A stretch of DNA of 64,000 bases from Palsa-883 sp963847615 (GCA_963847615.1 CAWKAN010000016.1:496001-560000), one strand, 5' to 3'; shown: positions 8,521 through 17,732, numbered from the stretch's first letter. The notes: generated by a model from the sequence alone, not told the origin. Translations and numbers: made by a program.

Positions 8521-9342
8521 ATGAAGCACTGGCACATCGCGCAGGTCGGGTGGGACCGGTTCGACCCGGCCAAGGTCGATCCGTCGGTTGTCCCGCTGGT
8601 GAAGGCCGCGGCGATGGTGGAGCGCAACGGCACCGACTATGCGATCTACCTGAACCGGGTGTTCGCCGACGATCCCGACTTCCGCCAGGCCGCCGACCGT
8701 TGGGCGGCGGAGGAGGTGCAGCACGGCGACGCACTGGGCCGCTGGGCGAGCCTCGCCGACCCGGCATGGGACTATCCCGCCGCCTTCGCGCGCTACCGCG
8801 CCGGCTACCGCGTGAAGCTGGACGCCGAGCAGTCGATCCGCGGCTCGCGCACCGGCGAACTGATCGCCCGTTGCATGGTCGAAACAGGCACCTCGTCCTA
8901 TTACACCGCGCTGGGCGAGGCGACCGCGGAACCGGTGCTGCGCGAGATCTGCCGGCTGATCGCAGCCGACGAGTTGCGCCACTACAAGCTGTTCTACGAC
9001 CACATGCGCCGCTACCTGTCGCGCGAGCGGATCGGCATGCTGCGCCGGCTGCGCATCGCCGCCGGCCGGGTGGGCGAGAGCGAGGACGACGAGCTGGCCT
9101 ATGCCTGGCACTGCGGCAACGAGGACGCCGACCTGCCGTACCAGCACGACCGCTGCTCCGCCCGCTACATGGCCGGCGCGATGGCGTTCTACCGGTTCCG
9201 CCACGTCGAGCGCGGTATGGGGATGATCTTCAAGGCGGTCGGCCTGAAGCCGCGCGGCCGCCTGTCGGAGCTGTCCGCCAAGGGCGCCTGGCGGCTGCTG
9301 CAATGGCGCCAGCGCCGGCTGGCGGCGCGCCTGGCGGCCTGA
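8521..9342 (+). CDS. Ferritin-like (rubrerythrin/desaturase-fold) diiron protein
   Basis: A 273-residue all-helical protein. It has two ExxH-type motifs, EEVQHGD at about residues 63-69 and DELRHYK at about 151-157, plus a METGTSSYY helix between them. These are the ligands expected of a four-helix diiron or ferritin-like centre. An iron-dependent oxygenase, desaturase or rubrerythrin-like role is possible. The ATG at 8521 follows GGAGCGGGA. An in-frame ATG 17 codons upstream is possible but has a poorer context. It ends in a basic tail and is followed by a large palindromic repeat. No neighbour clarifies its function. Confidence 0.6.
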   Translation: MKHWHIAQVGWDRFDPAKVDPSVVPLVKAAAMVERNGTDYAIYLNRVFADDPDFRQAADRWAAEEVQHGDALGRWASLADPAWDYPAAFARYRAGYRVKLDAEQSIRGSRTGELIARCMVETGTSSYYTALGEATAEPVLREICRLIAADELRHYKLFYDHMRRYLSRERIGMLRRLRIAAGRVGESEDDELAYAWHCGNEDADLPYQHDRCSARYMAGAMAFYRFRHVERGMGMIFKAVGLKPRGRLSELSAKGAWRLLQWRQRRLAARLAA

Positions 9343-9358
9343 ACCGCCGCCGGCCCTC

Positions 9359-9688
9359 AGGGCTATCGAGTGAAACAAAAGCAAGGCCGGGGCTTCGCCC
9401 CGGACCCCACCAAGGGGCGCTGCCCCTTGGAACCCCGCCAAGGGCGGAGCCCTTGGAACCCTTCACTGGGAGTGTGGGGAGGGGAAGGGGGCGTGCGGGC
9501 AAGGCGTTAGGACCGCCCGTCGCGACGGGCGGTCCTGACGCCTTGCCCGCACGCCCCCTTCCCCTCCCCACACTCCCAGTCATGGAGTCCAGAGGCCGCT
9601 GCCTCTGGTGGGGGGTCCAGGGGGGCAAAGCCCCCCTGGCGGGGTTCGGGGCGGAGCCCCGACTGGCTTCGTTCACCCGATTGCCCTG
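9359..9688. repeat. Mosaic palindromic intergenic element, copy A
   Basis: This 330-bp element is nearly symmetric. Ends related to AGGGCWATCGRGTGAA and AAGCAAGG are inverted at the two sides. Next come small hairpins (GGGGCTTCGCCCC; CCAAGGGGC/GCCCCTTGG; CCAAGGGCGGAGCCCTTGG), and in the right half CCAGAGG/CCTCTGG and GGGGCGGAGCCCC. The middle, 9466-9579, is a 114-bp palindrome with 57-base arms and one mismatch. It lies between two genes reading the same way. Confidence 0.85.
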
Positions 9689-9759
9689 ATGGCCGCGGGC
9701 AGATTGTTACATCCAGAATTATGTGCTACTCGGCAACGACGATCGGGAGGAGACGATTC

Positions 9760-9975
9760 GTGGCGACCGAGCCTGCCGGGCGGCAGCCCGAACATCGCGC
9801 GCATCATTGGGCACGGCTGTTGCTGGTGGTGCCGTTCATCGCCGTGCTGTGGGTTCCCTTCTACAACCGTCTCGAGCCGATGCTGTTCGGCATCCCCTTC
9901 TTCTATTGGTATCAGTTGCTCTGGATCATCCTGGGCGCGCTGCTGATCCTCGTTGTCTACCGAGCCGAGCACTGA
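9760..9975 (+). CDS. DUF3311 small membrane protein
   Basis: A 71-residue protein with two hydrophobic segments, LLLVVPFIAVLWVPF and the stretch ending LLILVVY, separated by YNRLEP. This matches DUF3311, a small partner encoded directly before sodium:solute symporters of the MctP type. The GTG at 9760 follows GGGAGGAG and gives the standard family length. The symporter start lies 13 bases after its stop, so the two are certainly one transcription unit. It probably stabilises or completes the transporter. Confidence 0.8.
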   Translation: MATEPAGRQPEHRAHHWARLLLVVPFIAVLWVPFYNRLEPMLFGIPFFYWYQLLWIILGALLILVVYRAEH

Positions 9976-9988
9976 GCGGGGGCGTGCC

Positions 9989-11521
9989 ATGAACTGGACC
10001 GCCATCGTCGTCTTTGTCGCGCTCTTCCTGTTCGTCACCTGGATCGGCTTCATCGCCGCGCACTGGCGCCGCGGCGACCTCAGCCTGCTGCATGAGTGGG
10101 GCCTCGGCGGGCGGCGCTTCGGCAGTTGGGTGACCTGGTTCCTGCTGGGCGGCGACCTCTACACCGCCTACACCTTCGTCGCCGTGCCGGCCTTGATGTT
10201 CGGCGCCGGGGCGATCGGCTTCTTCGCCGTGCCGTACACCATCATGGTCTACCCGATCGTCTACCTGGTGTTCCCGCGGCTGTGGGCGGTGGCGCACAAG
10301 CACGGCTACGTCACCTCGCCCGACTTCGTGCGCGGCCGTTACGGCAACCGCTGGCTGGCGCTGGCCATCGCGATCACCGGCATGGTCGCGACCATGCCGT
10401 ATATCGCGCTGCAGCTGGTCGGCATGCAGGTGGTGATCGGCGCCATGGGGATCGAGACCACGAGCTGGGTCGGCGACCTGCCGCTGATCATTGCCTTCAT
10501 CATCCTGGCGGCGTTCACCTACACCTCGGGCCTGCGCGCGCCGGCGATGATCGCGGTGGTGAAGGACCTGCTGATCTACCTGACGGTGATCGCCGCGGTC
10601 ATCGTGGTGCCGATCGAGCTTGGCGGCTACGGCAAGATCTTTGCCTCGATTCCCTCGCCCAAGCTGCTGCTGGCGACGCCGCCGGCCGGATCGTGGGGCA
10701 GCTTCGGCGTCTATGCCACGCTGGCGTTCGGCTCGGCCTGCGCGCTGTTCCTGTATCCGCACTCGATCACCGGCGTGCTCAGCGCCTCCAGCGCGCGCGC
10801 GATCCGGCGCAACGCCGCGGCGCTGCCGGCCTATTCGATGGTGCTGGCGCTGCTGGCGCTGCTCGGCTTCATGGCGATCGCCGCGGGCGTGCAGCAGATG
10901 CCGGAATTCGCCGATGGCTTCAAACGGTATGGCAACAACTTCTCGGTGCCGTCGCTGATCATGTTCGCCTTCCCGGCGTGGTTCGTCGGCGTCGCCTTCG
11001 CCGCGATCGCCATCGGCGCGCTGGTGCCGGCGGCGATCATGTCGATCGCGACGGCGAACATCTTCACCCGCAACATCTACCGCGAGTTCGTCAAGCCCGC
11101 CTGCACCGACGCCGAGGAAAGCCAGGTCGCCAAGGTCGTTTCGCTGCTCATCAAGGCCGGCGCGCTGGTGTTCATCTTCTTCATTCCGTTCAAGTATGCG
11201 ATCTGGATGCAGCTGCTGGGCGGGGTGTGGATCATCCAGACGCTGCCCGCGGTGATGCTCGGGCTGTTCACCCGCTTCTTCAACGGCTGGGCGTTGTTGA
11301 TCGGCTGGGCGGTCGGCACCGTGCTCGGCACCTGGATGATGGCGGTGATGGGCTTCGCGCCGGCCTATCCGCTGCACATCCTGGGCGAGACCATCCCCTG
11401 CTACACCGCGCTGTCGTCGCTGGTGGTGAACCTTGTGGTGTCGTTCGTGCTGTCGCTGTTCCTGAATGCGGTGGCCTCCGACCGCCACAAGGACATGACG
11501 GTGGCGTCCGACTACGTCTAG
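9989..11521 (+). CDS. Sodium:solute symporter (SSS family, MctP-like)
   Basis: A 510-residue integral membrane protein with about 13 hydrophobic segments, typical of the solute:sodium symporter family. The pairing with DUF3311 and the early motif GGRRFGSWVTWFLLGGDLYT are characteristic of the monocarboxylate uptake (MctP/YcdK-like) branch. It probably takes up a monocarboxylic acid with sodium. The ATG at 9989 follows GCGGGGG. Nothing suggests truncation. Confidence 0.85.
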   Translation: MNWTAIVVFVALFLFVTWIGFIAAHWRRGDLSLLHEWGLGGRRFGSWVTWFLLGGDLYTAYTFVAVPALMFGAGAIGFFAVPYTIMVYPIVYLVFPRLWAVAHKHGYVTSPDFVRGRYGNRWLALAIAITGMVATMPYIALQLVGMQVVIGAMGIETTSWVGDLPLIIAFIILAAFTYTSGLRAPAMIAVVKDLLIYLTVIAAVIVVPIELGGYGKIFASIPSPKLLLATPPAGSWGSFGVYATLAFGSACALFLYPHSITGVLSASSARAIRRNAAALPAYSMVLALLALLGFMAIAAGVQQMPEFADGFKRYGNNFSVPSLIMFAFPAWFVGVAFAAIAIGALVPAAIMSIATANIFTRNIYREFVKPACTDAEESQVAKVVSLLIKAGALVFIFFIPFKYAIWMQLLGGVWIIQTLPAVMLGLFTRFFNGWALLIGWAVGTVLGTWMMAVMGFAPAYPLHILGETIPCYTALSSLVVNLVVSFVLSLFLNAVASDRHKDMTVASDYV

Positions 11522-11597
11522 CCGGCGCGCGGCAACGCGGCGTTAACCGGATCGGCGCACAACCCTCGCCAGCAACAATCCTGGCGTGGGTGGCGGC

Positions 11598-13220
11598 GTG
11601 AGCCTGACAACCGAGCGGTCTTCGCGACGCAGCCTGCTGGCCGAGGCGGTGGCGGCGTTCGAAGCAAGCCGTTTCGCCGCCACCGAGGCGGCCTGCGCCC
11701 GCCTTCTCGCCGGCGATCCCACGGACCTGGACGCGCTGCTGCTGCGTGGGCTGGCGCTCGGCGCGGGCCGGCGGACGGCTGCGGCGGCGCGGCTGCTCAA
11801 CCGCGTGGCGGCGGCGCGCGCCGACTTCGCGCACCCGTGCCGGGACCTCGACGGACGGCTGGGGGCGCGGGAGTTCGCGGCCCAGGTGCGGGCCTGCCTC
11901 GACCTGGCGCCGCACGACGCGCGGCTGCGCCTGATGTGGGCGGAGTGCCTGCAAGCCGGCGGCGAGTTGGACGGCGCCGCCGAGGTGTTGGCCGGGCTGC
12001 TGCGCGATGCCCCCGGCTCCGCGGCGGCGCAGCATCGGCTCGGCCTGCTGCGCGCGGAGCTGGGCGATTTCGATGCGGCGATCGGCCACATGCTGCGCGC
12101 CGTGACGCTGGACCCGGTGCCCGCGCTGGGCTGGGCCAATCTGGGCATGCTGCTGAAGGTCCAGGGGCGCTTCGCGGACTCGCTGGACGCCTATGACCAG
12201 GCGCTCCGTCGCGCCCCGCACGATGCGCGCATCCGCGTCAACCGGGTGGTGGCGCTGCTGCACGCCGGGCGCTACGCCGAGGCGTGGGAGGACCACGAGT
12301 GGCGGCTGGCGCTGACCGGGGCGGCGGGGACCGAGGCGGCGGGGACCGGGCTTGCCCGCCTGCCGCAAGCCGGCTCGCTGCCACCGCTGGCGCGGCTGCA
12401 AGGGCTGGCGGGGCGGACCGTGCTGGTGACGCACGAGGCCGGGTTCGGCGACATGCTGCAGTTCTGCCGCTACCTCCCGCCGCTCGCGGCGCGGGGCGCC
12501 CGCGTCGTGCTTGCGGTTCCGCCCGAACTGCGCCGCCTATTGAGCGCGCTGCCCGGCGTCGCCGCGACAGTGCCGATGACCGGCGAAGCGCCCGCCTACG
12601 ACTGGCACTGCCCGGTCACCAGCCTGCCGCGGGTCTTCGGCACGACGCTGGAGACCATCCCCGCCGCGGTGCCGTATCTTGCCGCCGATCCGGCCCTGGT
12701 CGCGGCCTGGGCGGCCCGCCTGCCGCAGGGACCCGGCGTGCGGGTCGGCCTGGTCTGGGCCGGGCAGGCGCGGCCGTGGCTGCCCGGCTTCGTCACGGTC
12801 AATGCTCGGCGCAGCGCGAGCCTGGCGCAGTTCGCCCCGTTCGGCGCGGTCGAGGGGGTCCGGTTGGTCAGCCTGCAGGCCGGCGCACCGGCGGGCGAGG
12901 CGCGGCTGCCGCCGGGCGGCCTGGCGCTGGTTGATCCGATGCCGTCGGTCGCCGACTTTGCCGACACCGCGGCAATCATTGCCAATCTGGACCTGGTGGT
13001 CAGTGTCGATACGTCGGTGGTGCATCTCGCCGGGGCGCTGGGCAAGCCGGTGTTCCTGCTGGATCGCTACGACAATTGCTGGCGCTGGCTGAGCGGGCGC
13101 ACCGACAGCCCGTGGTATCCGCGGCTGCGCATCTTCCGCCAGGCGCGGATCGGCGACTGGGCGCCGGTCATCCGGCAGGCGGCTGAGGCCCTGGCTGCTT
13201 TCGCTGTTGCCGCTCGCTGA
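11598..13220 (+). CDS. TPR-repeat protein with glycosyltransferase-like C-terminal domain
   Basis: A protein of about 540 residues. The first half holds at least four tetratricopeptide-like helical pairs (for example ALGWANLGMLLKVQGRF). The second half resembles the GT-B fold of heptosyltransferase or O-GlcNAc-transferase-like proteins. It has THEAGFGDMLQFCRYLP and, near the end, VVSVDTSVVHLAGALGKPV, the nucleotide-sugar end of the fold. Such TPR-GT proteins are common in Acetobacteraceae and may glycosylate proteins or envelope polymers. Two GTG codons, at 11586 and 11598, could start it; neither has a strong ribosome site. It stands alone. Confidence 0.7.
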   Translation: MSLTTERSSRRSLLAEAVAAFEASRFAATEAACARLLAGDPTDLDALLLRGLALGAGRRTAAAARLLNRVAAARADFAHPCRDLDGRLGAREFAAQVRACLDLAPHDARLRLMWAECLQAGGELDGAAEVLAGLLRDAPGSAAAQHRLGLLRAELGDFDAAIGHMLRAVTLDPVPALGWANLGMLLKVQGRFADSLDAYDQALRRAPHDARIRVNRVVALLHAGRYAEAWEDHEWRLALTGAAGTEAAGTGLARLPQAGSLPPLARLQGLAGRTVLVTHEAGFGDMLQFCRYLPPLAARGARVVLAVPPELRRLLSALPGVAATVPMTGEAPAYDWHCPVTSLPRVFGTTLETIPAAVPYLAADPALVAAWAARLPQGPGVRVGLVWAGQARPWLPGFVTVNARRSASLAQFAPFGAVEGVRLVSLQAGAPAGEARLPPGGLALVDPMPSVADFADTAAIIANLDLVVSVDTSVVHLAGALGKPVFLLDRYDNCWRWLSGRTDSPWYPRLRIFRQARIGDWAPVIRQAAEALAAFAVAAR

Positions 13221-13767
13221 GCGGGCCGGGGTTCTCGCGCTGCGGCGGGATGCTGACGAAGGGCATCGTCGTGCCGCGGGGTTCCCTGGAGCCTTGAGCG
13301 CCGCCGCCAATGCCGGTGCGTTGGCAAAACGTGAAGCGGCCTTGGGGCGGCAGGGGCCGAGCCGGCGTCCGCGAAGGCATGCGACACGTGGGCCGGATGC
13401 CTGTGCCGGAGCATCGGCTGCGGTGAGCAAGTTGGCCAACTGGCGGCGGCCTTCTTATCTGACCGGAATGGAATTGCTCGCGTTTGCCATGTCTTGGGTA
13501 TAATACAAGCCGGCGGAAAGTTTGACCTATTGGCGCCGCACCCTCGTCATGCCGGACCCCCGGGTCGGGCCGCAGGCCCGCCCGAGGACAGGCGGAGCCT
13601 GCCTCCGGCGAAGGCCGGGGGGGGCCGGCATCCACGATTTTGCTCGCTGTTATCGCGCAGCCGGTTGCGTGTTCGGACGACCCGGGGGTGGACTGTGCCG
13701 CCGCTACGCAGCGACCCGGGGCAACCGCAGCAAAGCCAGTAAGCCAAAATAACACGGCGGGCACGGG
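13221..13767. other. Intergenic repeats upstream of intron 1
   Basis: No gene is supported here. 13258-13390 is a diverged dispersed repeat with a relative at 36724-36870. 13496-13506 holds an AT-rich TATAATAC-like box. 13544-13630 is a dense run of GC hairpins. 13606-13767 is one arm of the inverted repeat pair that surrounds intron 1. Confidence 0.6.
13606..13767 (+). repeat. Dispersed intergenic repeat, left copy
   Basis: It begins with a GGCGAAGGCCGG/CCGGC hairpin and continues with ATCCACGA, TGCT.GCTGTTAT and AAAGCCAG.AAGCCA. It ends with AATAACACGG.GG.CACGG. A diverged copy in the opposite orientation lies at 15803-15943, just beyond intron 1. Intron 1 begins exactly where this copy ends. 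Confidence 0.65.
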
Positions 13768-14128
13768 TGCGCCGGGAGATCGGCAAGAGGAGAGGGTGCA
13801 AGTCCTTCACGATGAAAGGTAGAGCGAACCACATCGGCCCCGAGTCATGCGCTGCTGGCCGCGAGGCCAGGGACGAAGCGTTGACAGGGGCGTCGGTGGG
13901 CCAGGTATTGAGCCGCGAAAGTCCGTTGATCCGGGATGCCGACGCTGTCCGTGTAGCGGAAGGCAGTATGGCGGGGTGCGCTATCGCCAGTGCCCTGCCG
14001 GTCCCGCGTGGTCTGAGACCCTGGCACGGCGACGAAACCTCTTGTTCGGGAACCGGGAGATCTCATGCTCGGCCAGCGCCGGAACGGCACTGGCCCGCAC
14101 TGGGAAGGCCGGAGGGCCAAAGCCAGTG

Positions 14129-15658
14129 ATGCACGGGCATGAGAAGTCAGACCCTTCCATAGTAGCGATGAAGCTGGCGAACGAGGGCGGGCAACCGCCG
14201 GAGGAGTCGGTGGAGCAAAGGGGAGGGGCCAAGGGGAATGCGGTCGAGCACGGCACGCACCGGACACCGAGCCGGGAGAGCGTGTTATCCGGTCTGGACC
14301 GCATACGGAAAGCAGCAAGGGAACGGAAGCAGGAACGGTTCACCGCTCTGCTGCACCATATCGATGTCGATCTGCTGCGGTCAGCCTATGGCTGGCTGCG
14401 GAAAGCGGCATCGGCGGGTGTGGATGGGGTAACGTGGGAAGAATACGGTGCGGGCCTGGAGCATAAGCTTGTAGACCTGCACGCCCGTATTCACCGCGGG
14501 GCCTATCGGGCGCAACCATCACGGCGGGTGTATATACCGAAGCCGGATGGACGGCAGCGGCCGTTGGGCATCGCAGCGCTGGAAGACAAGGTTGTCCAGC
14601 GCGCACTGGTGGAAGTGCTGAACGCGATCTGGGAAGAGGATTTCCTGGGGTTCAGCTACGGGTTCCGTCCGGGGCGCGGCCAGCATGACGCGCTGGATGC
14701 GCTGGCGGTAGGAATCGACCGGTGCAAGGTGAACTGGATTCTGGATGCCGACATCGCCGGGTTCTTCGATGCGGTGAGCCACGAGCGGCTCATCAAGTTC
14801 GTTGAGCACCGGGTTGGTGATCGGCGTGTGGTCCGTCTGATCCGCAAGTGGCTGAAGGCCGGGGTGGCGGAAGACGGGGAGGTCAAGCCAGGGGAAGTGG
14901 GAACACCGCAAGGTGCAGTCATCTCACCGCTGCTGGCGAACATCTACCTGCATTACGTCTTCGACCTGTGGGCGCAACAATGGCGGCGACGCCATGCCCG
15001 CGGAAATGTCATCATGGTGCGATACGCCGACGACATCGTTGTCGGCTTCGAGCACCAGGCCGATGCCGAGCGGTTCTTGGCGGAGATGCGCGAGCGGCTG
15101 GCAGTGTTCGCTCTGACGCTGCATGGGGAGAAGACGCGTTTGATCCGGTTCGGCCGCTTCGCGGCGCAGAACCGGAAAGAACGTGGCGAAGGCAAACCGG
15201 AGACGTTCAACTTCCTGGGGTTCACCCACATCTGCGGGCGTAGCCGGCGCGGCGGCTTCCAACTGAAGCGGAAGACGCGGCGCGATCGGATGCAAGCGCG
15301 GCTGCTGGCGATCCGGGAAGGGCTGCGACGCCGGATGCACACAACGCTCGAACAGCAAGGGGATTGGCTGCGACAGGTGATGGGCGGCTTCTTCGCCTAT
15401 CACGCCGTGCCGACCAATGCCGATGCCCTGGCGGCGTTCCGAGAACACGTGATCCGGCTCTGGCGGCGCACGCTGCGGCGGCGCAGTCAGAAGGATCGGA
15501 CCTCGTGGGAACGGATCACCATGCTCGCCGAACGGTGGCTTCCCAGGCCACGCATCACCCACCCCTGGCCCGGCAAACGCTTCGCCGTCAAACACCCAAG
15601 GTGGGAGCCGTATGCGGGAAATCCGCCCGTACGGTTCTGTGCGGGGGGCGCGCCGTGA
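14129..15658 (+). CDS. ltrA: Group II intron reverse transcriptase/maturase
   Basis: A 509-residue intron-encoded protein. RT blocks are clear: KPDGRQRPLGI, YGFRPGRGQHDA, LDADIAGFFDAV, GTPQGAVISPLLANIYLHY and the catalytic RYADDIVVGF. A maturase (X) domain follows with the basic stretch SRRGGFQLKRKTRRDRM. There is no HNH endonuclease. The last 15 or so codons run into intron domain V, so the C-terminus (WEPYAGNPPVRF) is encoded by ribozyme RNA, as is common in this intron subgroup. It splices and mobilises its host intron. The ATG at 14129 is a guess; later starts are possible. Confidence 0.85.
   Translation: MHGHEKSDPSIVAMKLANEGGQPPEESVEQRGGAKGNAVEHGTHRTPSRESVLSGLDRIRKAARERKQERFTALLHHIDVDLLRSAYGWLRKAASAGVDGVTWEEYGAGLEHKLVDLHARIHRGAYRAQPSRRVYIPKPDGRQRPLGIAALEDKVVQRALVEVLNAIWEEDFLGFSYGFRPGRGQHDALDALAVGIDRCKVNWILDADIAGFFDAVSHERLIKFVEHRVGDRRVVRLIRKWLKAGVAEDGEVKPGEVGTPQGAVISPLLANIYLHYVFDLWAQQWRRRHARGNVIMVRYADDIVVGFEHQADAERFLAEMRERLAVFALTLHGEKTRLIRFGRFAAQNRKERGEGKPETFNFLGFTHICGRSRRGGFQLKRKTRRDRMQARLLAIREGLRRRMHTTLEQQGDWLRQVMGGFFAYHAVPTNADALAAFREHVIRLWRRTLRRRSQKDRTSWERITMLAERWLPRPRITHPWPGKRFAVKHPRWEPYAGNPPVRFCAGGAP
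15605..15638 (+). ncRNA. Group II intron 1 domain V
   Basis: A 34-base hairpin with a GAGCCGTA/TACGGTTC stem and a GGGAAATCC apex. This is the most conserved catalytic element of group II introns. It overlaps the 3' end of the maturase gene. Confidence 0.8.
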
Positions 15659-15677
15659 GGCGCGTCCCTACCGCGAT

Positions 15678-15943
15678 AGAGAAGAATTGATTGCGCTGCG
15701 CGCAAGGCATTCCCCCGGTGGGCATTCCCCCGGTGGGCAGTTCGCCGGGTTCTCGCGCGGAGCGCAGGATGTCCTTCTCCGTGTTCTCCGTGTGGCTGCC
15801 TCCGTGGCCTCCGTGTTATCCTGGCTTGCTGGCTTTGGTGCGCCCGCTGCGGCAGAATCCCAGCCAACAGCGTTCGCCATAACAGCAATTTTGCTTGCTG
15901 CACGCAGGCAAGAAGTCGTGGATGCCGGCCTTCGCCGGCATGA
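15678..15943. other. Region between the two introns
   Basis: No gene. It holds two copies of a CATTCCCCCGGTGGG-type tandem repeat (about 15708-15738), a run of CTCCGTG repeats (about 15777-15815) and the inverted copy of the dispersed repeat at 15803-15943. Confidence 0.6.
15803..15943 (-). repeat. Dispersed intergenic repeat, right (inverted) copy
   Basis: Read on the minus strand it starts with a GCCGGCGAAGGCCGGC hairpin and ends with AAGCCAGCAAGCCAGG followed by ATAACACGG. It is a diverged inverted copy of 13606-13767. Intron 2 begins directly after its hairpin end. A partial third relative lies near 56908-56960. Confidence 0.65.
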
Positions 15944-16380
15944 GTGCGCTCGTGAAACCGCCAGGTCAGCACGGTGGAAGTCCGTGCGGGAGGGTGTCGT
16001 AACTCCGTAGTCGAAGGTAACTGCGTCGGCCAAGCGCAAGCAAGGCGGGGTGGGGAGCAACCGGAGACGAACCGACAGTCCGTAGGGTGACGAACCCGTT
16101 TCGGCGGGAGTCTGTGGCGAGCCTGCTCATGTATGGCGAAGCCTGGAAGCAACCTCTGGCGCTGCGACGACGGCGAAAGCGACCAGCGGACGGCTCACGT
16201 GGTTGGGGATGGAATGTCGGGACGGCAAGGCGGCGTAAGCGAGGAGACCTGGGGGCCCGGGTGAGCCTTCCAGGAGTCAGAGCCTTCATAGTACCGCAGC
16301 CGTGATGAACGGCGAAACGGCCGGGCAGCAAAACCGGCCCGAGGGAAGGGAGGTAGGAAGCTGGATGCGCGAGGTCTGGC

Positions 16381-17715
16381 ATGGGGCAAGGGGAAGTTTC
16401 GGCAGTGTCCGAGAGGGCTAAGCAAGAGACAGACGCCACCGGCGGCGAGCGCCGCAAACTGTGGTGGGCAGAAGCCTCGGTGTGGACGGACCGCATGGTG
16501 TCGGCGCTGGAGAACGGCGTCCGAGGAGGCAAATGGTTCAGTTTGGTGGACAAGGTCATCCGGCCTTCGACCCTGGACGCGGCGTGGCAGAGGGTTGCGC
16601 GGAACAAGGGGGCAGCGGGTGTGGATGGCCAGGATACGGAGCGGTTCGCGCTGCAGGCGGAACGGTATCTGCAGGAACTCCGGAGCAGTTTGGCGGACGG
16701 CAGCTACCGGCCGCACCCGGTGAAACGGGTGGAGATCCCCAAAGGAGACGGCAAGACCCGTCCACTAGGGATCCCGGTGGTGAAGGACCGGATCGTGCAA
16801 GCGGCTCTGAAGATGGTCATCGAGCCAATCTTTGAAGTGCAGTTCCGGCCGGGCAGCTACGGCTTCCGGCCGGGACGCGGCTGCAAGGATGCGCTGCGGG
16901 AAGTCGATCGGCTGCTGAAGGACGGCTACACCCACGTGGTGGACGCCGACCTGAAGGGCTACTTCGACAGCATCCCGCACGACCGGCTGATGGCCGCGGT
17001 GGCGGGTTCGATCAGCGACGGCCGCGTGCTGGCGTTGATCGAGGGCTTTCTCCGCCAGGACATCATGAAGGACATGGAGCGCTGGCGGCCGACCGCCGGC
17101 ACGCCCCAGGGGGCGGTGATCTCGCCGCTGTTGGCCAACCTCTATCTGCACCCGCTCGATCTGCTGATGGAGCAGAGCGGGCGACGGATGGTGCGGTATG
17201 CCGACGACTTCGTGATCCTGTGCCGGACGCAAGCCGAGGCCCAGGCTGCCCTGCGCGACGTTGCGGCGTGGGTGGCGCAGAACGGGCTGATCCTCCATCC
17301 GGACAAGACGCGGATTGCTGACAGCCAACTGCCGGGGCAGGGGTTCGACTTCCTCGGCTACCGGTTCGAGGCGGGCCAGCGTCTTGTGCGCAAGAAGAGC
17401 CTGATGGCGCTCAAGGACAAGGTGAGGAGCCGGACGGGCCGTTCCCGGGGCGTCAGCCTGGGGCGGATCATCGACGACCTCAACCCGGTGCTGCGTGGCT
17501 GGTTCGGCTACTTCCAACACGCCACGCCGGGTGTCTTCCGCGCCATCGACGGCCTCGTCCGCAGACGGTTGCGCGCCATCCTGCGCAAGCAGGAGAAGCG
17601 GCCCGGCTTCGGGAAATGCCAAGCCGATCACCAACGCTGGCCAAATGCCTTCTTCGCTCGGCGCGGGCTGTTCACCCTACAGACTGCTCACGCACAGGCG
17701 AGACACTCCCGATGA
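16381..17715 (+). CDS. ltrA: Group II intron reverse transcriptase/maturase
   Basis: A 444-residue intron-encoded protein. It has the N-terminal RT0 region with NKGAAGVDG, RT blocks KTRPLGIPVVKDRIVQ, YGFRPGRGCKDAL, VDADLKGYFDSIPHDRL and GTPQGAVISPLLANLYLH. The catalytic motif is RYADDFVIL. The X/maturase domain includes HPDKTRI and FDFLGYRF. No endonuclease domain is seen. It is only distantly similar to the maturase of intron 1. The ATG at 16381 starts immediately before SAVSERAKQET; upstream sequence is intron RNA. Confidence 0.85.
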   Translation: MGQGEVSAVSERAKQETDATGGERRKLWWAEASVWTDRMVSALENGVRGGKWFSLVDKVIRPSTLDAAWQRVARNKGAAGVDGQDTERFALQAERYLQELRSSLADGSYRPHPVKRVEIPKGDGKTRPLGIPVVKDRIVQAALKMVIEPIFEVQFRPGSYGFRPGRGCKDALREVDRLLKDGYTHVVDADLKGYFDSIPHDRLMAAVAGSISDGRVLALIEGFLRQDIMKDMERWRPTAGTPQGAVISPLLANLYLHPLDLLMEQSGRRMVRYADDFVILCRTQAEAQAALRDVAAWVAQNGLILHPDKTRIADSQLPGQGFDFLGYRFEAGQRLVRKKSLMALKDKVRSRTGRSRGVSLGRIIDDLNPVLRGWFGYFQHATPGVFRAIDGLVRRRLRAILRKQEKRPGFGKCQADHQRWPNAFFARRGLFTLQTAHAQARHSR

Positions 17716-17732
17716 GGAAACCAGCAACTGGA

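Larger units (their letters stand above)
13768..15677 (+). mobile_element. Group II intron 1 (complete)
   Basis: The 5' end GTGCGCC at 13768 fits the GUGYG consensus. A structured leader follows, including GAGAGGGTGCAAGTCC, then a reverse transcriptase ORF. Domain V, GAGCCGTATGCGG with its partner CCGTACGGTTC, lies at 15605-15638. A domain VI-like hairpin follows, and the end is near CTACCGCGAT. The 3' boundary is approximate. All parts for a self-splicing retroelement are visible. Confidence 0.8.
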
